From contig JADFUC010000852.1 in the NCBI GenBank assembly GCA_019722365.1, positions 1,922,001 through 1,986,000 of the forward strand: 64,000 nt of DNA, read 5' to 3'. The notes beneath the pieces are model-generated. The model was not told the DNA's origin. It did no database searches and was given only the letters and a program-made list of their open reading frames with translations. This DNA is from Lithospermum erythrorhizon. Lineage: Eukaryota; Streptophyta; Magnoliopsida; Boraginales; Boraginaceae. Made by a program: the position numbers and the translations under genes. Below are positions 1 through 12,599 of the stretch, piece after piece. The first letter of the stretch is position 1. Each line of letters begins with the position of its first letter.

Positions 1-2235
1 AGAGATGTATATGTATATTAAAGTACATATAGAATAAGTCTATATTGATATAGACACATACATACATTATCTCGAGAGTACATATACATATCTATATGTA
101 TATGTGTGTATATGTATACTCTGATTGACAGATGTATGTGTGTATATGTATACACTGATTGAGAGATGTATATAAAGTACAAGTAGTACTACGAATAACA
201 AGATATGTATACCTGTGGTACTCATTAACGAATTAATAAGTAGATACTTTTTCATTTTTCAAATACTAATATAACTCATAAAAACATATGCCATGAAAAC
301 AGCATTGGCAATGAAGAGAATCCGAGGAAGAGTCCAAGGAAGTGTACACATATACACATGTACTTTATTATTATTATCAATATAAATAGTTGGTTCTCCT
401 TATTTATGACAATGATCTTTTAAAGTAGATTATATGAATAGAAGGTTAGAAAAATGTTAAGAGATTATGGACTAGAAGCTCAGTTTTATCCATTTCATAG
501 CTTAGTTGAATAGATTGTGAGAAAATGCAAAGAGCTAAAAATCATTAGTAATATATCTAGTAACTTATGTAACTAATTCATTATACTAATAATGTTCAAT
601 TCAATACAATTAATTATTTTTGAGAAAAAAGTTACAACTCTTGGATGGAGTTACATGACTCATTATTATTTGCGTGTACTAATAATGTTTAATTTAGTTA
701 CTGAGTTACATATGAATTCACCACATTTATACTTCAATAATGTTCAATTCATTAAGTGCTCACGAATTAATATAATTGTGATAATAATAAGATGAAAATA
801 ATTAATTTTAGTGGAAATATTTTAGTTTGAAGGAAAATATGTTCTTAATAAAAAATGAAAGAATGGTTGATTTTATCTAAATTTTTAGAAGACATATAAA
901 TATATATTTTAATCATAAGTTAAATCTTGATATTTTTTGTTAAATCTTGATATTTTTATTCAAGTTTTATTGTTTTGTTTTAACATAAAGTGTAACATTA
1001 TACCATTTAATTTATTATGTTATGATGATTTTATAGCATATTATTGTATTATTCATATGATGCTTAACAATTATATAATATACGAAATACATAATATAAT
1101 ATTATAGTTACATAAAACTCTTTATATTTTTATCAACCATAAAATAATTGTAATTATTAAATATAGTAATTCTTTAACTTCATATTAAATTATTACTATT
1201 TGTGAATTAATGTTTAGTATTTAAAGTATTTGGGGTGTATAAATGTCTTTATAAAAATGAAAGAAATATCAAACCTTATTCACGCATTTGGCCAGATATG
1301 ATTAAACAAAACTACATGAAAATATCCAATATATAGGTGAAACATAATACACATAGATATCCAAAACATAATACTATAGTTTAGATGAAATTTTTTCCTT
1401 CATCTAACCATAAATGATGTTGAAATCTGACCTTTTACTTTGTAATGCTTTAAGTTTGCAAATGTTGAATACTAACATATGTTATATGATATAATAATGG
1501 TAAAATTATCAAAAAATTTACAGCACAATACAAAGTAATTATTATCAACCATAGATAGGATGCCTCTAGCCTAGCAAATTGAAAGAAATGCTCATATTTT
1601 ACAACACATTAACTAATAGATTAGGGGGCTATTGGTAATTGCACATTTGTTTGATATAATAATGTGAAACAGTTGAGTCAATCAAACTGACATATTAAAA
1701 GGTATTCAGACCACCAATAATCTAAATCCTTCATAAAATAAAAATAAAAAAATCTTTGAATATCCAGTATTATTATATTATTAAACTAAAACTACAATAT
1801 GACTAATTACCACATTATAACTATGATATGATAAAGAATGAAAAAACAAACAACTCCTATTATTAATTTTATATCCAGTAGAGAGTTTAACAACAAAACA
1901 CTAAAAATAATATGAAAATACCGAAAAATATAAAATTCGATCCTAAAAGAATCAAACTACAACCCAGACACGTATTCTAAATTGTAACAATCATCCATAC
2001 GACAAATTGAAAGTAACATTAATTAATGAATAAAGATGAACTTAGCTTTATATAAGAGGCTTTGCATGTTACTTATAACCCAATTTAAGAAAAAGCTACA
2101 TCCGATCCAGAATATTATGAAGCAACATCATCCAATTGCAGTCCTTCCTGTTGAAAAAATATAGCAATAATCAAAATTAACAAACATATATTCAACAATT
2201 TAAATAATAATCTGAGTAATCGGTTGCATACGTTT
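1..2235. other. AT-rich intergenic DNA with a small minisatellite at the left edge
   Basis: I see no gene here. Roughly positions 60-185 hold an imperfect tandem repeat whose unit contains ctgattgasagatgtat followed by alternating ta/tg steps; two good copies are visible. The rest is AT-rich with many stops in all frames. Short open frames (for example 592-795) have no recognisable domain and composition like their surroundings. Confidence 0.6.
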
Positions 2236-2247
2236 TAACTGAATTTC

Positions 2248-2495
2248 TTAATAAGAAGAAAACAAAAGAAAAAGAAAGAAGAAAATAGAATGAAGAAGAA
2301 AGAAAGCGGCAAGAATAAGGAAAATGGATTTAGGGGAAAAAATGGGGAAAAAAAGAAAGTAAAGACCAAAAAGGAAATGAGGGAAAAAAAAGAAAGTAAA
2401 GAACAAAAAAAAAGAAATTACACTGAATGAAAAGAAAAAGGAAAATAAAGACCAAACAAAAAAGAAAAAATAAAAACCAAAAAGAAGAAAGTGCA
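2248..2495. repeat. Polypurine (GA-rich) tract of about 250 bp
   Basis: The plus strand is almost purely A and G over about 250 bases, with embedded short repeats such as gaaagtaaagaccaaa appearing several times. The Phe/Leu-rich open frames on the minus strand arise from this composition and are not genes. The strand asymmetry ends abruptly near 2495, where GC-richer sequence begins. Confidence 0.8.
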
Positions 2496-2639
2496 GAACA
2501 TGCACCAATCCCACAGTCGCGTGATAGGGATGGCAATCCCATGACCACGCGCGTGGCCAGCACGCGTTACCATCTTAATAACTACTACTGAATACTCATA
2601 TTAGATTAGATTAAGAGTACGCTACATTACCCCCTTGCC

Positions 2640-2985
2640 TCAAGAAATTATTTTATTATTTTTATAATAAAATTATAAATGTAAAAAAAATAATAATTTA
2701 AAAAAAAAACTAAAGTTAAATAGCATTTAAAAAGTTATCTTGGGAGTAAAATAAAGATAAGACCGTAAAACAACTTTTATTTTGTTTCGCGATAATTACT
2801 TTAGACATGTATAGATAATATTTATAAGAAGTAGCTTATTGGTAATTTGCATGCTACACCACGGAAGGTTATTATAAAATTAAAATAAAAAAACTTATCG
2901 TATGGTAAAATAAGAAATACATTACCTTTGCCACTTCTCAGAATCGCCAACCAACCCTCAGACATTATATATAGTATAGATATAC
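2640..2985 (+). repeat. Dispersed repeat family, copy 1
   Basis: This stretch starts with the near-palindrome ttttattatttttataataa and ends with attatatatagtatagat. A diverged copy in the same orientation lies at about 15297-15635, with the same order of blocks: palindromic start, a taaaataagaaatacatta block, then the shared end. No coding capacity is seen. It is probably a non-autonomous transposon, but I cannot name the superfamily. Confidence 0.6.
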
Positions 2986-3600
2986 TCTGACCTGCTATAT
3001 ACATATACACCCAAATAGTGTTATACACTACTAAAAAAATACTATTCAGCGTGGTATTGCCTTGTTTTACCGAATTTAATTTATTAAATATGGTAATTTT
3101 CTTTTTTAATGTCAAGATTTAGCACCCACCTGTAGCATAGTGCCTAACATTTATTAAGTTGTAAGAGGCCTAATAATTATTACAATGCATTGATAAATTA
3201 ATACTTAATTATTTAATCAATTCTCTAAAATAATATTTTTGACCGGTCCGAACTCGAAAATAGAGTGTTAAAATGATTGTTATTGTTGTTTATCTCATTC
3301 TATATTTATGATGCTTATTTACAAACTAATGAACAATTTAATTGAGATAATAATTGAAAAACAAAAAAATGTAGACATGTTGTGCTTGTACTAAATAGTT
3401 GATTGAATTTATCCTAGTAAAATAATAAAAATACAATTCACAATTCTCAATTGGCATTCGGAATGATGATCTTTTGACTTTATCAATTACATTGGGCTGT
3501 AATTTTTTTTTTTGAAAAGCAGGTCCCTGATGATGTACAAACAGACTTGTTGCACATGCTAATAAGCGCCCTGCTACATACCACTTGCATGTTATAAGTA
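2986..3600. other. Intergenic DNA downstream of the PUB gene
   Basis: AT-rich sequence with no gene recognised. It should contain the 3'-UTR and polyadenylation region of the PUB gene, which is transcribed leftward, but I could not pick a convincing poly(A) signal. Confidence 0.4.
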
Positions 3601-3627
3601 GAAAACTGAATCATGATCGCCTTTTCT

Positions 3628-6627
3628 TTATGACTTTCCTCCTCTTCCTGCAAAACCCTCGCGCTGGTTGCGGAAGTGACTGAGAAGCTGTTGAGCCTGT
3701 TATGACAAGATAAGCACCAAAATGGCATGTATTAGTTATATAATACTCTCTCCGTTTTTTTTATTTGTCGTTCTAGCCATTTGTACATAAATTAAGAAGA
3801 AAAAAAAAAAAATAGTCACAAATTACTTTGAAAAAGCAACAGAAACACGAGCTACCAACAAAGATTGAACAAGATTGTTACCTTTTCCTTCGCTCTGGGG
3901 GTTCCAGATTGTGACAAAGCAACAAGAGGAGGTACAGCTCCTTCCTGCAAAATGAGTTTACAATATTTGGGGCTATTCATGCACATCTGCAACAGGGTTG
4001 TAGCTGCATTCTCCTTCCCACGTGCGGATCCTGTTTCAACAATCTCTACAAGAGCAGGAATGCCGCCTTCCCTAGCAATAGCTAAGCAGCCTTCTGATAT
4101 GGTAGACAAATTTGCGAGGACAGCAATGGCTTTGTCAACCATTTCTTTAGCAGGGTCCAGTAAGTGAACAAGATGCTTCACAGCTCCTGCCTGAATTATG
4201 CGAGCCTTGTTTTCATGATATATTGACAAGTTGAATAAAGCAGTAGCAGCATCCTTTTTCCCCCTCATAGAACCTGACCCTAGAAGTTCCACCAATGCTT
4301 TAACTGCTCCAGTGCGGCCTATCTTTATCCGATATTCTTCCAGCAGAGATAGACTAAAAAGAGCTGCTGCAGCATTCTCTCTTGCCCCAGCATTTCCAGT
4401 TCGTAAAACATATATTAGGGGTTCAATTGCTCCTTCTTGCCCAATCATGGCCTTTATTTTTTCACATATAGACAAATTCAGGAGAGCTGTCACAGCATGC
4501 TCTTGGGTGATCTTCACATCTGAATATAAGAGTGAGATTAAAGGGGCTATAGCCCCACACTGGCCGATAATGAGTCGATTCTCCATATTGTTTTTTGCTA
4601 GAAATCTCAACTCTGCAGCAGCTGATGTTTGCAGTTCTGTTGTTTGACTTGTCAATTCCTTGACAACCTCTTCAACATGGGATGTCGTTGTCAAATCGTT
4701 GGAACTTGATTCGGATTTGAATGAGAAGCCTCTGGAGAGATTATGTTTCCCATTGACAGCCACTTGACTTAATGTTTTGGAGCTTTGATGATGTCTTGCA
4801 GATGAAGGGGAGTATTCGAGATGCTTATTTACAGAAGTCTGGCTATCAGAAGTTATTTCCCCTGATGCATCACTAGCACTATCATGTTTACTTGATATCC
4901 TTGAGACATCAGTGGAGCCTCCAGGGATATAGTCAACACTAGAAACTGCACTTGATGTTGATTCTGTCCTGCTGTGACTATATGAGTGTTCTGGGGATGA
5001 GTGAGCAACTCTTACAGATTCTTTTTCTGGCTGGATGTTTAATTCACTAACTCTGGATTCCAACGAGACATTCTCTTTCTCACAACCTTTTTCACTTTGA
5101 CAAGGGACTTCCAATGTGGAGCTATTACTTTGCAAAGAACATTTGGAATTCACTTGGCCAAAATCTGCAGGTTGAGACAGCACAGAGGTGTTATCGGGGC
5201 TCCCATGAGGGTCGGGAAGCTTTATGCCATTTTCCTCACACCAGTTTACTATCAGAGCTTTAACAGTATAATTAGGGATAAGATTTGTATGTGTGAGTCT
5301 CTGATGGGTTTGGGGGCACAATATTAATCCACTATCCAACCATTTCTGTATAGAAGTTCTGTCATAAGTTTGACCAGAAGCCACTATAACTGGATCAACC
5401 ATGAGCTCCAAAGATAGAGGACACTGGAAGTATGAGGGGATCTGCATGCCCTTGAAAACGTTTAAATTCCCACATTTGGACATGTAATCACGAATGTTCG
5501 ATATCAGGTCAATTATGTTGTCAAGTGTATCTGAAGCCCTCTTCAAATTATTGTTTTCGGCCTTCACTCGCTCTTTCTCGACAGCTATATGCTCCTTTAG
5601 TAGCTCATACTTCGATGTCAATGCCAATGACTCCACAATGGCACATAGATGTTCGGCATGAGGAACCTTCCCTCGACTTTGACAAGCAAGGGCCTCTTCT
5701 ATAAGTTTTGATACATTTTCCGGTTTCGAACTTTGAAATTCCTGCATATGGCGCTGAAGAATAAATCAAAATTGGTAGCGGAAGACGGATCATGTAGAGA
5801 AATAAATATGACATGACATTAAATAAGCCCTAAATAGAAAACATTAATGCGGAACCCATAGGATAGGTAACCTTAATAGTTGTTGTAAGAATTAATTTGA
5901 CACTTAGCAACCAAAATAAAAAAATAATTTGAAGCCTCCTTACCTGAGGAAAAGGAAGGTTTAAAGTAGAGGGAGCTTCCAACAACTCATGTAAAGTGTA
6001 TGTGATCTTGCGAGACGAGCTTTGGATTGTGAACAACAATTGCTCACTTTGCAAAACCTGTAAACGTTAGAGATTTAGCATTTATTTCAAAAAGAAGTAT
6101 GTTCTACTTCATTAAGATCATACATGAGAAAGCAATTTTTCAAAGAATGATCATCTATTGTCTGTGCAGTGTGTCCATTTTTCAGAATCATGTCTCCACT
6201 CCAAACTAAGTTTAGATCAACTCAAATTTCACTTCTAAAAATTTCAAGTACTTTCACATGAAAGCCACTTTCTATATTCGGCCTTGAAATATAGATATTT
6301 CTTTTATCATATAAATAGTTAGAACTCAGTAAAAGCTCAATCAGATAAACTCACACAAAGAATCTTGCTCATCTTTGGAGACCATTTCTCAAGAAATTCA
6401 CGAGCTTCATTGACAGCCATGTCTAGTTCTTCACATACGTTACATACAGTGTCATCTGTGGGAATTTTATTGTCAAGAACATTATCAAGCAACGGTTTCA
6501 GTTGCTTCAAGCAACTTGCCATAATTTTGAAAACACTTTGTGAAGGTATCTTTGCCGCACAACATGTTGCAAGATGGATAAACCGTGATATGCTGTTAGT
6601 GAGACACCTCACTGATGTTAATTCCAT
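3628..6627 (-). CDS. PUB4: U-box and armadillo-repeat E3 ubiquitin ligase, PUB4/PUB2 type
   Basis: Predicted cytosolic E3 ubiquitin-protein ligase. Coding exons on the minus strand, all phase 0: 6627-6355, 6057-5944, 5753-3882 and 3696-3628, giving 775 residues (AtPUB4 is about 826, AtPUB2 about 707). Residues 1-130 match the N-terminal UND region of this clade. The U-box lies at about 234-308 (IPSYFQCPLSLELMVDPVIV, then GQTYDRTSIQKWLDSG and CPQTHQRL). A Ser-rich linker covers about 320-480. Armadillo repeats fill about 485-750, recognisable by repeated GAI/GAV..L..LL and ENAAAALFSLS-type helices. Reading through the last donor gives an early stop; splicing at AAG|GTAACA restores the tail KAQQLLSHFRNQREG, typical of the family. 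Family members act in receptor-kinase, meristem and symbiosis signalling. PUB4 rather than PUB2 is inferred from memory. Confidence 0.92.
3743..3800 (+). mobile_element. Stowaway-like MITE terminus (fragment)
   Basis: The motif tactctctccgttttttttat resembles the CTCCCTCCGT end of Stowaway elements. It sits inside the last intron of the PUB gene. The matching opposite end is not seen, so this is a relic or a chance match. Confidence 0.35.
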
Positions 6628-7561
6628 TTATCTGTGTACATAGAAGAGGACATATTTTGAGTTCAATGTTAAGTGAAATAAAATAGTAGCCAAACAAAAT
6701 AACACGGTTCATATTGAAAACGATCAGGAACTTGTAGCTCGTCAGGTTACTGATTTGTAACTTTATTCATTTGTGATATGTGAGTATGCTAAGTACGTCT
6801 GTTTGAAAAAGATTCCAAACCAAGGTTTGGTTTCTTCCAGCAGAAATCACATATAAACATAGATTAGGGGTTCTATAAACAAAGAGCATTTTAGATCATA
6901 TCATTTGAAAAGGCATAGTAGTTCAACTTTAACATTGGACCAGAGGGGGGGATAGTCACGTAGTGACAATGCAGTAATTTCTCCGATGAACATTACTTAA
7001 AAACACAAACCTCGAGGACTCGGAAATTAGGTAAAAACAATTAAGCAATGAGAAAAAACAACACACCAGTCCCCAATACCAAGATGTCTTAGTTCATCTC
7101 TGAAAAAAAAGGAAAACAGACTCCTTATCAGACAGCTTAGTATGCAAAAAAGTCATTTTGTTATACACTTATCATCAATTAAACACTTCCTCTAATACTC
7201 AACATCAATCTTAATTCTTAGGCAACAACAATAAAGACTTCACTTGCTAGAATTAAATATAGAAACATTGATACAAAATGAACAATTACTAAGAAATCTA
7301 ACTACCCTTAATAAAGTTTGCATCGTTAACTCAAAGTAGAAATAGAAACATCAACTTAGCAACAACAATAAAGACTTCACAAATTATAATTAAATATAGA
7401 AACTTTGATAAAAAATCATCAATTACTAAGAAATCCAACTACCCCAAATAAAGTTTACATCTTTCACTAAAAAAACATAAAAATCCATGCAAATATCAGA
7501 TACAGTATATCATAAAGAACCCAATATTCAGAATTGAATAAAAAATACCATCTCTATGTAC

Positions 7562-7740
7562 CTGAGGATGAATGGAGAAAACAAGCACAGATCTTTCTGA
7601 AAATGGAAACCCAACAAAATAAAAACACTTAACATGAAGATCCCATAATAGCTTTGATCACAAAAAATGAAATTTTCAAGAATAATTAAACCCCCTTTTC
7701 TTCTTCAATTTTTCAAGAATTTGGCAACCCACTTCACAAT
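7562..7740 (-). other. PUB4: 5'-UTR exon of the PUB4-like gene
   Basis: On the minus strand a CAG|GTACAT donor lies at 7562/7561, and a matching acceptor (tgtacacag) at 6632 leaves only four leader bases before the ATG at 6627. This implies a leader exon ending at 7562 and a 929-bp intron in the 5'-UTR. The upstream end near 7740 is a guess from the change to a pyrimidine/GA-rich segment. Leader introns are common in plant genes and often raise expression. Confidence 0.55.
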
Positions 7741-7749
7741 GCTACATTG

Positions 7750-9600
7750 TAAAGAGAGTAATTACGTGTGTTCTAGAAAAAAGAAATAAGATAATGGAAT
7801 GATGTAACGGTTGAATTAGTAACCCGATCCTGAGTAGATTCGAATTTCAATGTATTTACTCAGTTTTTCAAATTGTAATTTAAATTATAAAAAATAAAAT
7901 AAAAAGGGACTAAAATGAATAAAGAAAGAAAGAACAAAAGGGTTAAATTAGTGGGTCCTCCTAATGGTTGTAGATTTGTTGTTAAAATAATGAGGTTATT
8001 AAATAATTGAAGATGATGATGATGAATAAAAAATAAAAAATGTGAATTTTATTAAAAGGAATCTAATCATTATGAAGGCTAGAAGCTAGAAAAGTAAGCC
8101 CTCCTTTTATAAATAACCTGATAAAGGGATAATGATATCCTGGAAGATTTTGCAGACAGAACATGATTGTTGTAGTTTATCCAAAATCCAGACATTAGGT
8201 GTTATTTTAAATTGAGTTATATACCCTCTTTGTGGATGGGGGGGATTCCTGATTCCTAACACTATATACGATACTAATGATATTTTTTTCAATCTTTCAA
8301 TCATAATCACTTATCAAATCATATTTATGCATATATTACTATATTTAATTCAAAAACAATTATTATTTATGTTTTTTGAATAAATATTTGACTACTTATA
8401 ATTTGACTATTAAAAATATAAAATATAAAATTTTATCTTTAAAACAAAATTAAAGAAATATTTTGAATCGGAAGCAGAGGAGATAACGTTGAAAGATAAT
8501 CTGTAGCGTGAATGCACTTGTTTTCTAAGCTGGGGAATTTGTTTTCCTAGATTTCTATATTAAGCTTGAAATTTTAATTATTAGGTATATAATTATCTAA
8601 AAAAATTCTTCCGTTTCAGAGTTATTTTTAGAAATGGTTTCTAATTGTATTTGAAATGTTAAATTAGAATATGTGTAAATGCTCCATATCATGATTGTGT
8701 ATTTCTGTTCTAGTGTAGGGAAATGTGTTCAATATCATGATTGTGTATTTCCATTCCACTGTATGTAAATGAAAGAAATATCACATAACATATAACACAT
8801 AGGTTTGAACCATATATATGTATCAATTGATGATTCAATATATAATACACCAATATAATTTTATAATATTTATTGGATATAATATTTATTTTAATTTGTA
8901 GTGATATATCACCCATTTTCAAATAGCTAGCATACTATATTCAAAGTTAATATCATATGGGGTCAGAATTGCTCGCTTAAAACCACCAAAATCGATAATT
9001 TAATTTATTAATAATGAAATCAGGATAAATAAAGGATAAACGGTTCAAATTTTGGCAACTTCACCTTTTGTGTATGTCTCTTTTATTCTTTAAACATTCC
9101 TAACTTTTTACTATCTATAAATCTAAATTACTTCATTTGATTATTAAATTATTCATATTCTATATATTGTTTATTCTACAATTACTAGAATACTTCGCTT
9201 TCTTATTAAATGTTCATCCAATTCCAATATTTTCACTTGTAATTTTAATTTTCATTAAATACAAGAAAAAATTTAATGTATATTTCTGAACTACCAATCG
9301 AACTGCCTAAATCCGCCTCCCTACTATATTTACTCATATACCGATTGTGACACACACCCAAATAAATGAAATGAACGAACGACTATTTCATCTCTTATCC
9401 TGTAGCTTAATAAGTAAGCTTCACAATAAAAATATTATTTTACTACAAAATTACTACAAAAGTATTGACATCACAAGATAAAAAAAGGAGACATAGAGGA
9501 GAGGAACGAGGCATAGGGCACTCTTGTTACGGGACAAAATGTCCACTCAGGCTAGTACATAGAATTACGTTAAATCTCAACTAATATTATTATTGACCAT
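7750..9600. other. AT-rich intergenic DNA
   Basis: No gene seen. The segment near 8660-8770 contains a short duplicated phrase (atatcatgattgtgtattt occurs twice, about 40 bases apart). Everything else is low-complexity AT-rich sequence with frequent stops. Confidence 0.5.
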
Positions 9601-9626
9601 CAACTTTTAAAAAGTTTTTGCTACCA

Positions 9627-10382
9627 TTGACTAATCTAATCATCACAAGTTGAAAATTTGGGAAAAAAAAGTAGAAAATAGTTTTTAATCCATAAATAAA
9701 CCTTATTACAAGTAGTCCCATATGATGTGTTTCTTTTTCCCGAGGCCTTCGGGAGGTATTGTGCCCCGAAACTTTGTTTCTGAACTCATCAAACTTTTTA
9801 TCAGACTGCTACCATTCGAGGGATCGGGTCCTCGATATCCCTGCTCCTACCTGCTCTTTGGGGTCTTTAAGTCTCGAGGCAGCGAACCCAAGATGTCGGG
9901 GTATCGCCTACTCCTCGTCCGATTGCTACTCCCCAAGTAAGACGTGACTAAATGTCTGGCTTGATCTTTAATGACTCACAACCCCTCGACTTGATGTCCG
10001 GTGTCAGCGACTTTATCACGACTGGCTTCGATCAGAACTACTGGATGCTTAAAGTCATTTCGATTGACACACAACAGCAGCATTATGAAAATTATAGTTT
10101 AACCATTACCCTAAAACGAGACATGACCTGATATTTATGTAAAACGCCTGTAAAGCGCTGGTATTTAAGACACGGTCCCCATCTAACTCGACGCGACTTC
10201 AATCTTACAGCTTTTAATCGGCCAAAAAGCTTACCCATTTAAATAAGCCTCTCAAATCTAACTAAATTATTAGCCTACGTGTTAGAATAATTGACTATCT
10301 AATCATCAAGAATTCAAAATTTGGGGAAAAAGTAGTAAATAGTTTCTAATCCCTAAATAAACCTTCTTACAAGTATCCCAAT
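9627..10382. repeat. Insert of about 570 bp flanked by 90-95-bp direct repeats
   Basis: Positions 9627-9722 and 10291-10382 are direct copies that share taatcatca, aaaatttggg, gtagaaaatag, taaataaacctt and aagta(g)tccca. Between them is GC-richer DNA starting with the palindrome-like cccgaggccttcggg. The open frames inside (for example 9722-9940) carry no recognisable domain. The repeats are too long for a target-site duplication and do not look like LTRs with a primer-binding site. Confidence 0.6.
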
Positions 10383-10974
10383 GCATATTAATGAAGCAAG
10401 ATTAGACAGATAAGAACTTAAGAAGGATACAAATATTACATGATAGTGGAAGACATCTTGGACCTCCAAAGTGATGGAGAACTTCAAACGTACGTACACA
10501 ATTATCACGTGTTGCATTTATATACATACAGTCCTTATGTTTTGCTTTTAGCGGATTTTGAAGCAATATAAAAAATGTTAAGAATATTGAATCAATATCA
10601 ATAACAGATTTGAAATTATCCAGAGATATCAAACTATCAATTATTAGTACACACTCCATTCATTTTAATAGATTTGCAGAATTTACATATAAATTAAAAA
10701 TAATCAAAAAATTACATTAAAAATGTGAAACGGCCAAATTAATTAAACTATATTATTGGTTGGATAATAGTTTAATAATTAAAAGAGACAAAAAGATATC
10801 AAAATATGTAATTATAATTTTTCTACAAGCAAAGATAATTCAAACAAAAAATTTACTGTAAATACAAGAATGTAAACTAGATTTCATAAATTAACTTGAA
10901 TGTATTTAGGAGAGGTCGTCTATTACTAAATCGATACTCAGTATATAATAATGTAAATTTTTCAAAATTAACTT
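10383..10974. other. AT-rich intergenic DNA
   Basis: No gene, RNA or named repeat could be recognised between the flank duplication and the SINE. Confidence 0.4.
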
Positions 10975-11127
10975 AGATCATGTTGCTTAAGTATAAGGTT
11001 TTTTTTTTTTTTTTTTTTTTAAAAAATCTACCCACCGCCTCCCTTATACCCAGACCTAACCTGCGACCTCTAAGCTCACCGGGGAACGCCTCCCTAACCA
11101 CTACCAGATCATGTTGCTTAAGTATAA
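10975..11127 (-). mobile_element. SINE insertion with 22-bp target-site duplication
   Basis: A tRNA-derived short retroposon of about 109 bp in minus orientation. Identical 22-bp direct repeats starting agatcatgttgcttaagtat flank it at 10975-10996 and 11106-11127. The poly(A) tail appears as a T run at about 10999-11020. The head reads, on the minus strand, as a tRNA-like pol III promoter: ggttagggaggcg resembles an A box and ggtcgcaggtt a B box. Perfect duplication indicates a recent insertion. The body is short, so it may be a truncated or small SINE family. Confidence 0.85.
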
Positions 11128-11289
11128 TGTTTACTGTTAAGGGAAATCAATTAAAACTTTGAACCAATATTATTACATGTCCAGCTATGCAATTATATAG
11201 TAACTACAACTAGCCAACTTGTATGTATTTGTGCCTACTCTTTTTAACCTTCATTATATGTTCTTTCAGACTATATATATATATAGTTA

Positions 11290-11331
<42 letters not shown>

Positions 11332-12590
11332 GGAAAATGGGTATATATTGCAATGACATTTGATTTGGATTCATGCAATGATACAGCTGAAGTTGAGTTG
11401 GCTACGGTTCCCTACCTCTTTTATTAATATTAATTACTTATTTGTTTCTTTCTCAAATACTCATCAGTACTACAGTATGTCTCAATTCATACATTCCTAA
11501 GCATTCTAAATGTCACTTTGTTGTTCTTTTGTTTGATCCATTTCCTGTTTTAATATTTTACACAAACTTACAAAAAAAAAAAAAATTTAGATTTAGATAC
11601 TTTGTTATACAATTAAAGTTAAGATTCAAGTCTCACAACTTTGGTAACGATACACTCCGTATAAAGAAAAAAGTACTACCTTTAACCTTTTTTCGAAATA
11701 ACAATCATTTTTTATTACTCCGTATTATTATAAACTACTTCTTAAGATTTAATGGATCCATTAACAATTATTGACAACAGGTCAACACCACTAAAATTCC
11801 GAAGTCCAATATTGTACCTTTTATGTTGTCAAATTCGACACTTTTCATATCACATTAACTTAATATCATTAAATAACATCCACTTTTCAAAGAATGTTCC
11901 AACATAACGTTATTCAAGTGCCCTGAATTACTTTATTTCTTCCATATTACTTATCTTCCTTTTCAATAAAATATTTTTTTGAATTTCAAAAATTCATAAT
12001 ATTTGTCAATTAATGAAAAATGCAAAACTCAAATTTTTTGTGTCCAAAACGACAAACCAAGTTTCTATTTATGACTAAAAATAAAAACAAAGGATATATT
12101 TTTTTTTATTGCTTAATTATCAGAAGAAATAATTTAAAAAAAATATGAAAATAAACAACCAACCAAAGAAATAACAAGCGATGAATCAAGCAATTCTGGC
12201 TGAATAACGGCGCTTATTTTATTCACGGTGGGGTCTTACATTTTGGTACAAAAAATTTGCTCCCATATCAAAATTTTGATCTCGGTCCCACATGGTGTTA
12301 AATTTGATACCCAATTAATTCTTTGTTATGTGAAATGATCCCTCATGGTGTTAAAGTTCCTAATTTTTGAAATGTATTTTGATTGTGTAATTAGTGTAAT
12401 ATTAGGAATTTAATGGGGCCAAATCTCAAAAAATCGTAGCTTGACCCCAAACTAAGCCTTTTAATCGCGCTAAACGTTAAATATTAAAAGGAGATGCTAA
12501 AATAGCACCAACTTATAACCTACATTTTCGCACTATTTGTGTTACGTTGTCACTTCATCGAAACCAAATAGCAACTTGCTACCAAATCAC
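11128..12590. other. AT-rich intergenic DNA with TA microsatellite
   Basis: A (TA)n microsatellite occupies about 11272-11329, interrupted once by gttag. The open frame at 11442-11774 is composed of biased AT-rich codons and has no domain. A phrase with atggtgttaaa is repeated near 12293 and 12357. No gene is seen. Confidence 0.5.
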
Positions 12591-12599
12591 CAATTAACT

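Noticed and set aside
2248..2563. Two Phe/Leu-rich open frames on the minus strand
   Set aside because: They are the complement of the polypurine tract; the composition alone produces them, with no domain or splice context.
3865..4647. Plus-strand open frames opposite the PUB armadillo exon
   Set aside because: They are antisense shadows of a long, clearly conserved minus-strand exon.
9722..9947. Overlapping plus-strand open frames in the flanked insert
   Set aside because: No domain and two competing frames; no splice signals that would connect them to anything.
11269..11330. (TA)n run considered as a promoter or array
   Set aside because: It is a simple microsatellite with no gene downstream; similar runs occur at 29501, 53384 and 24894.
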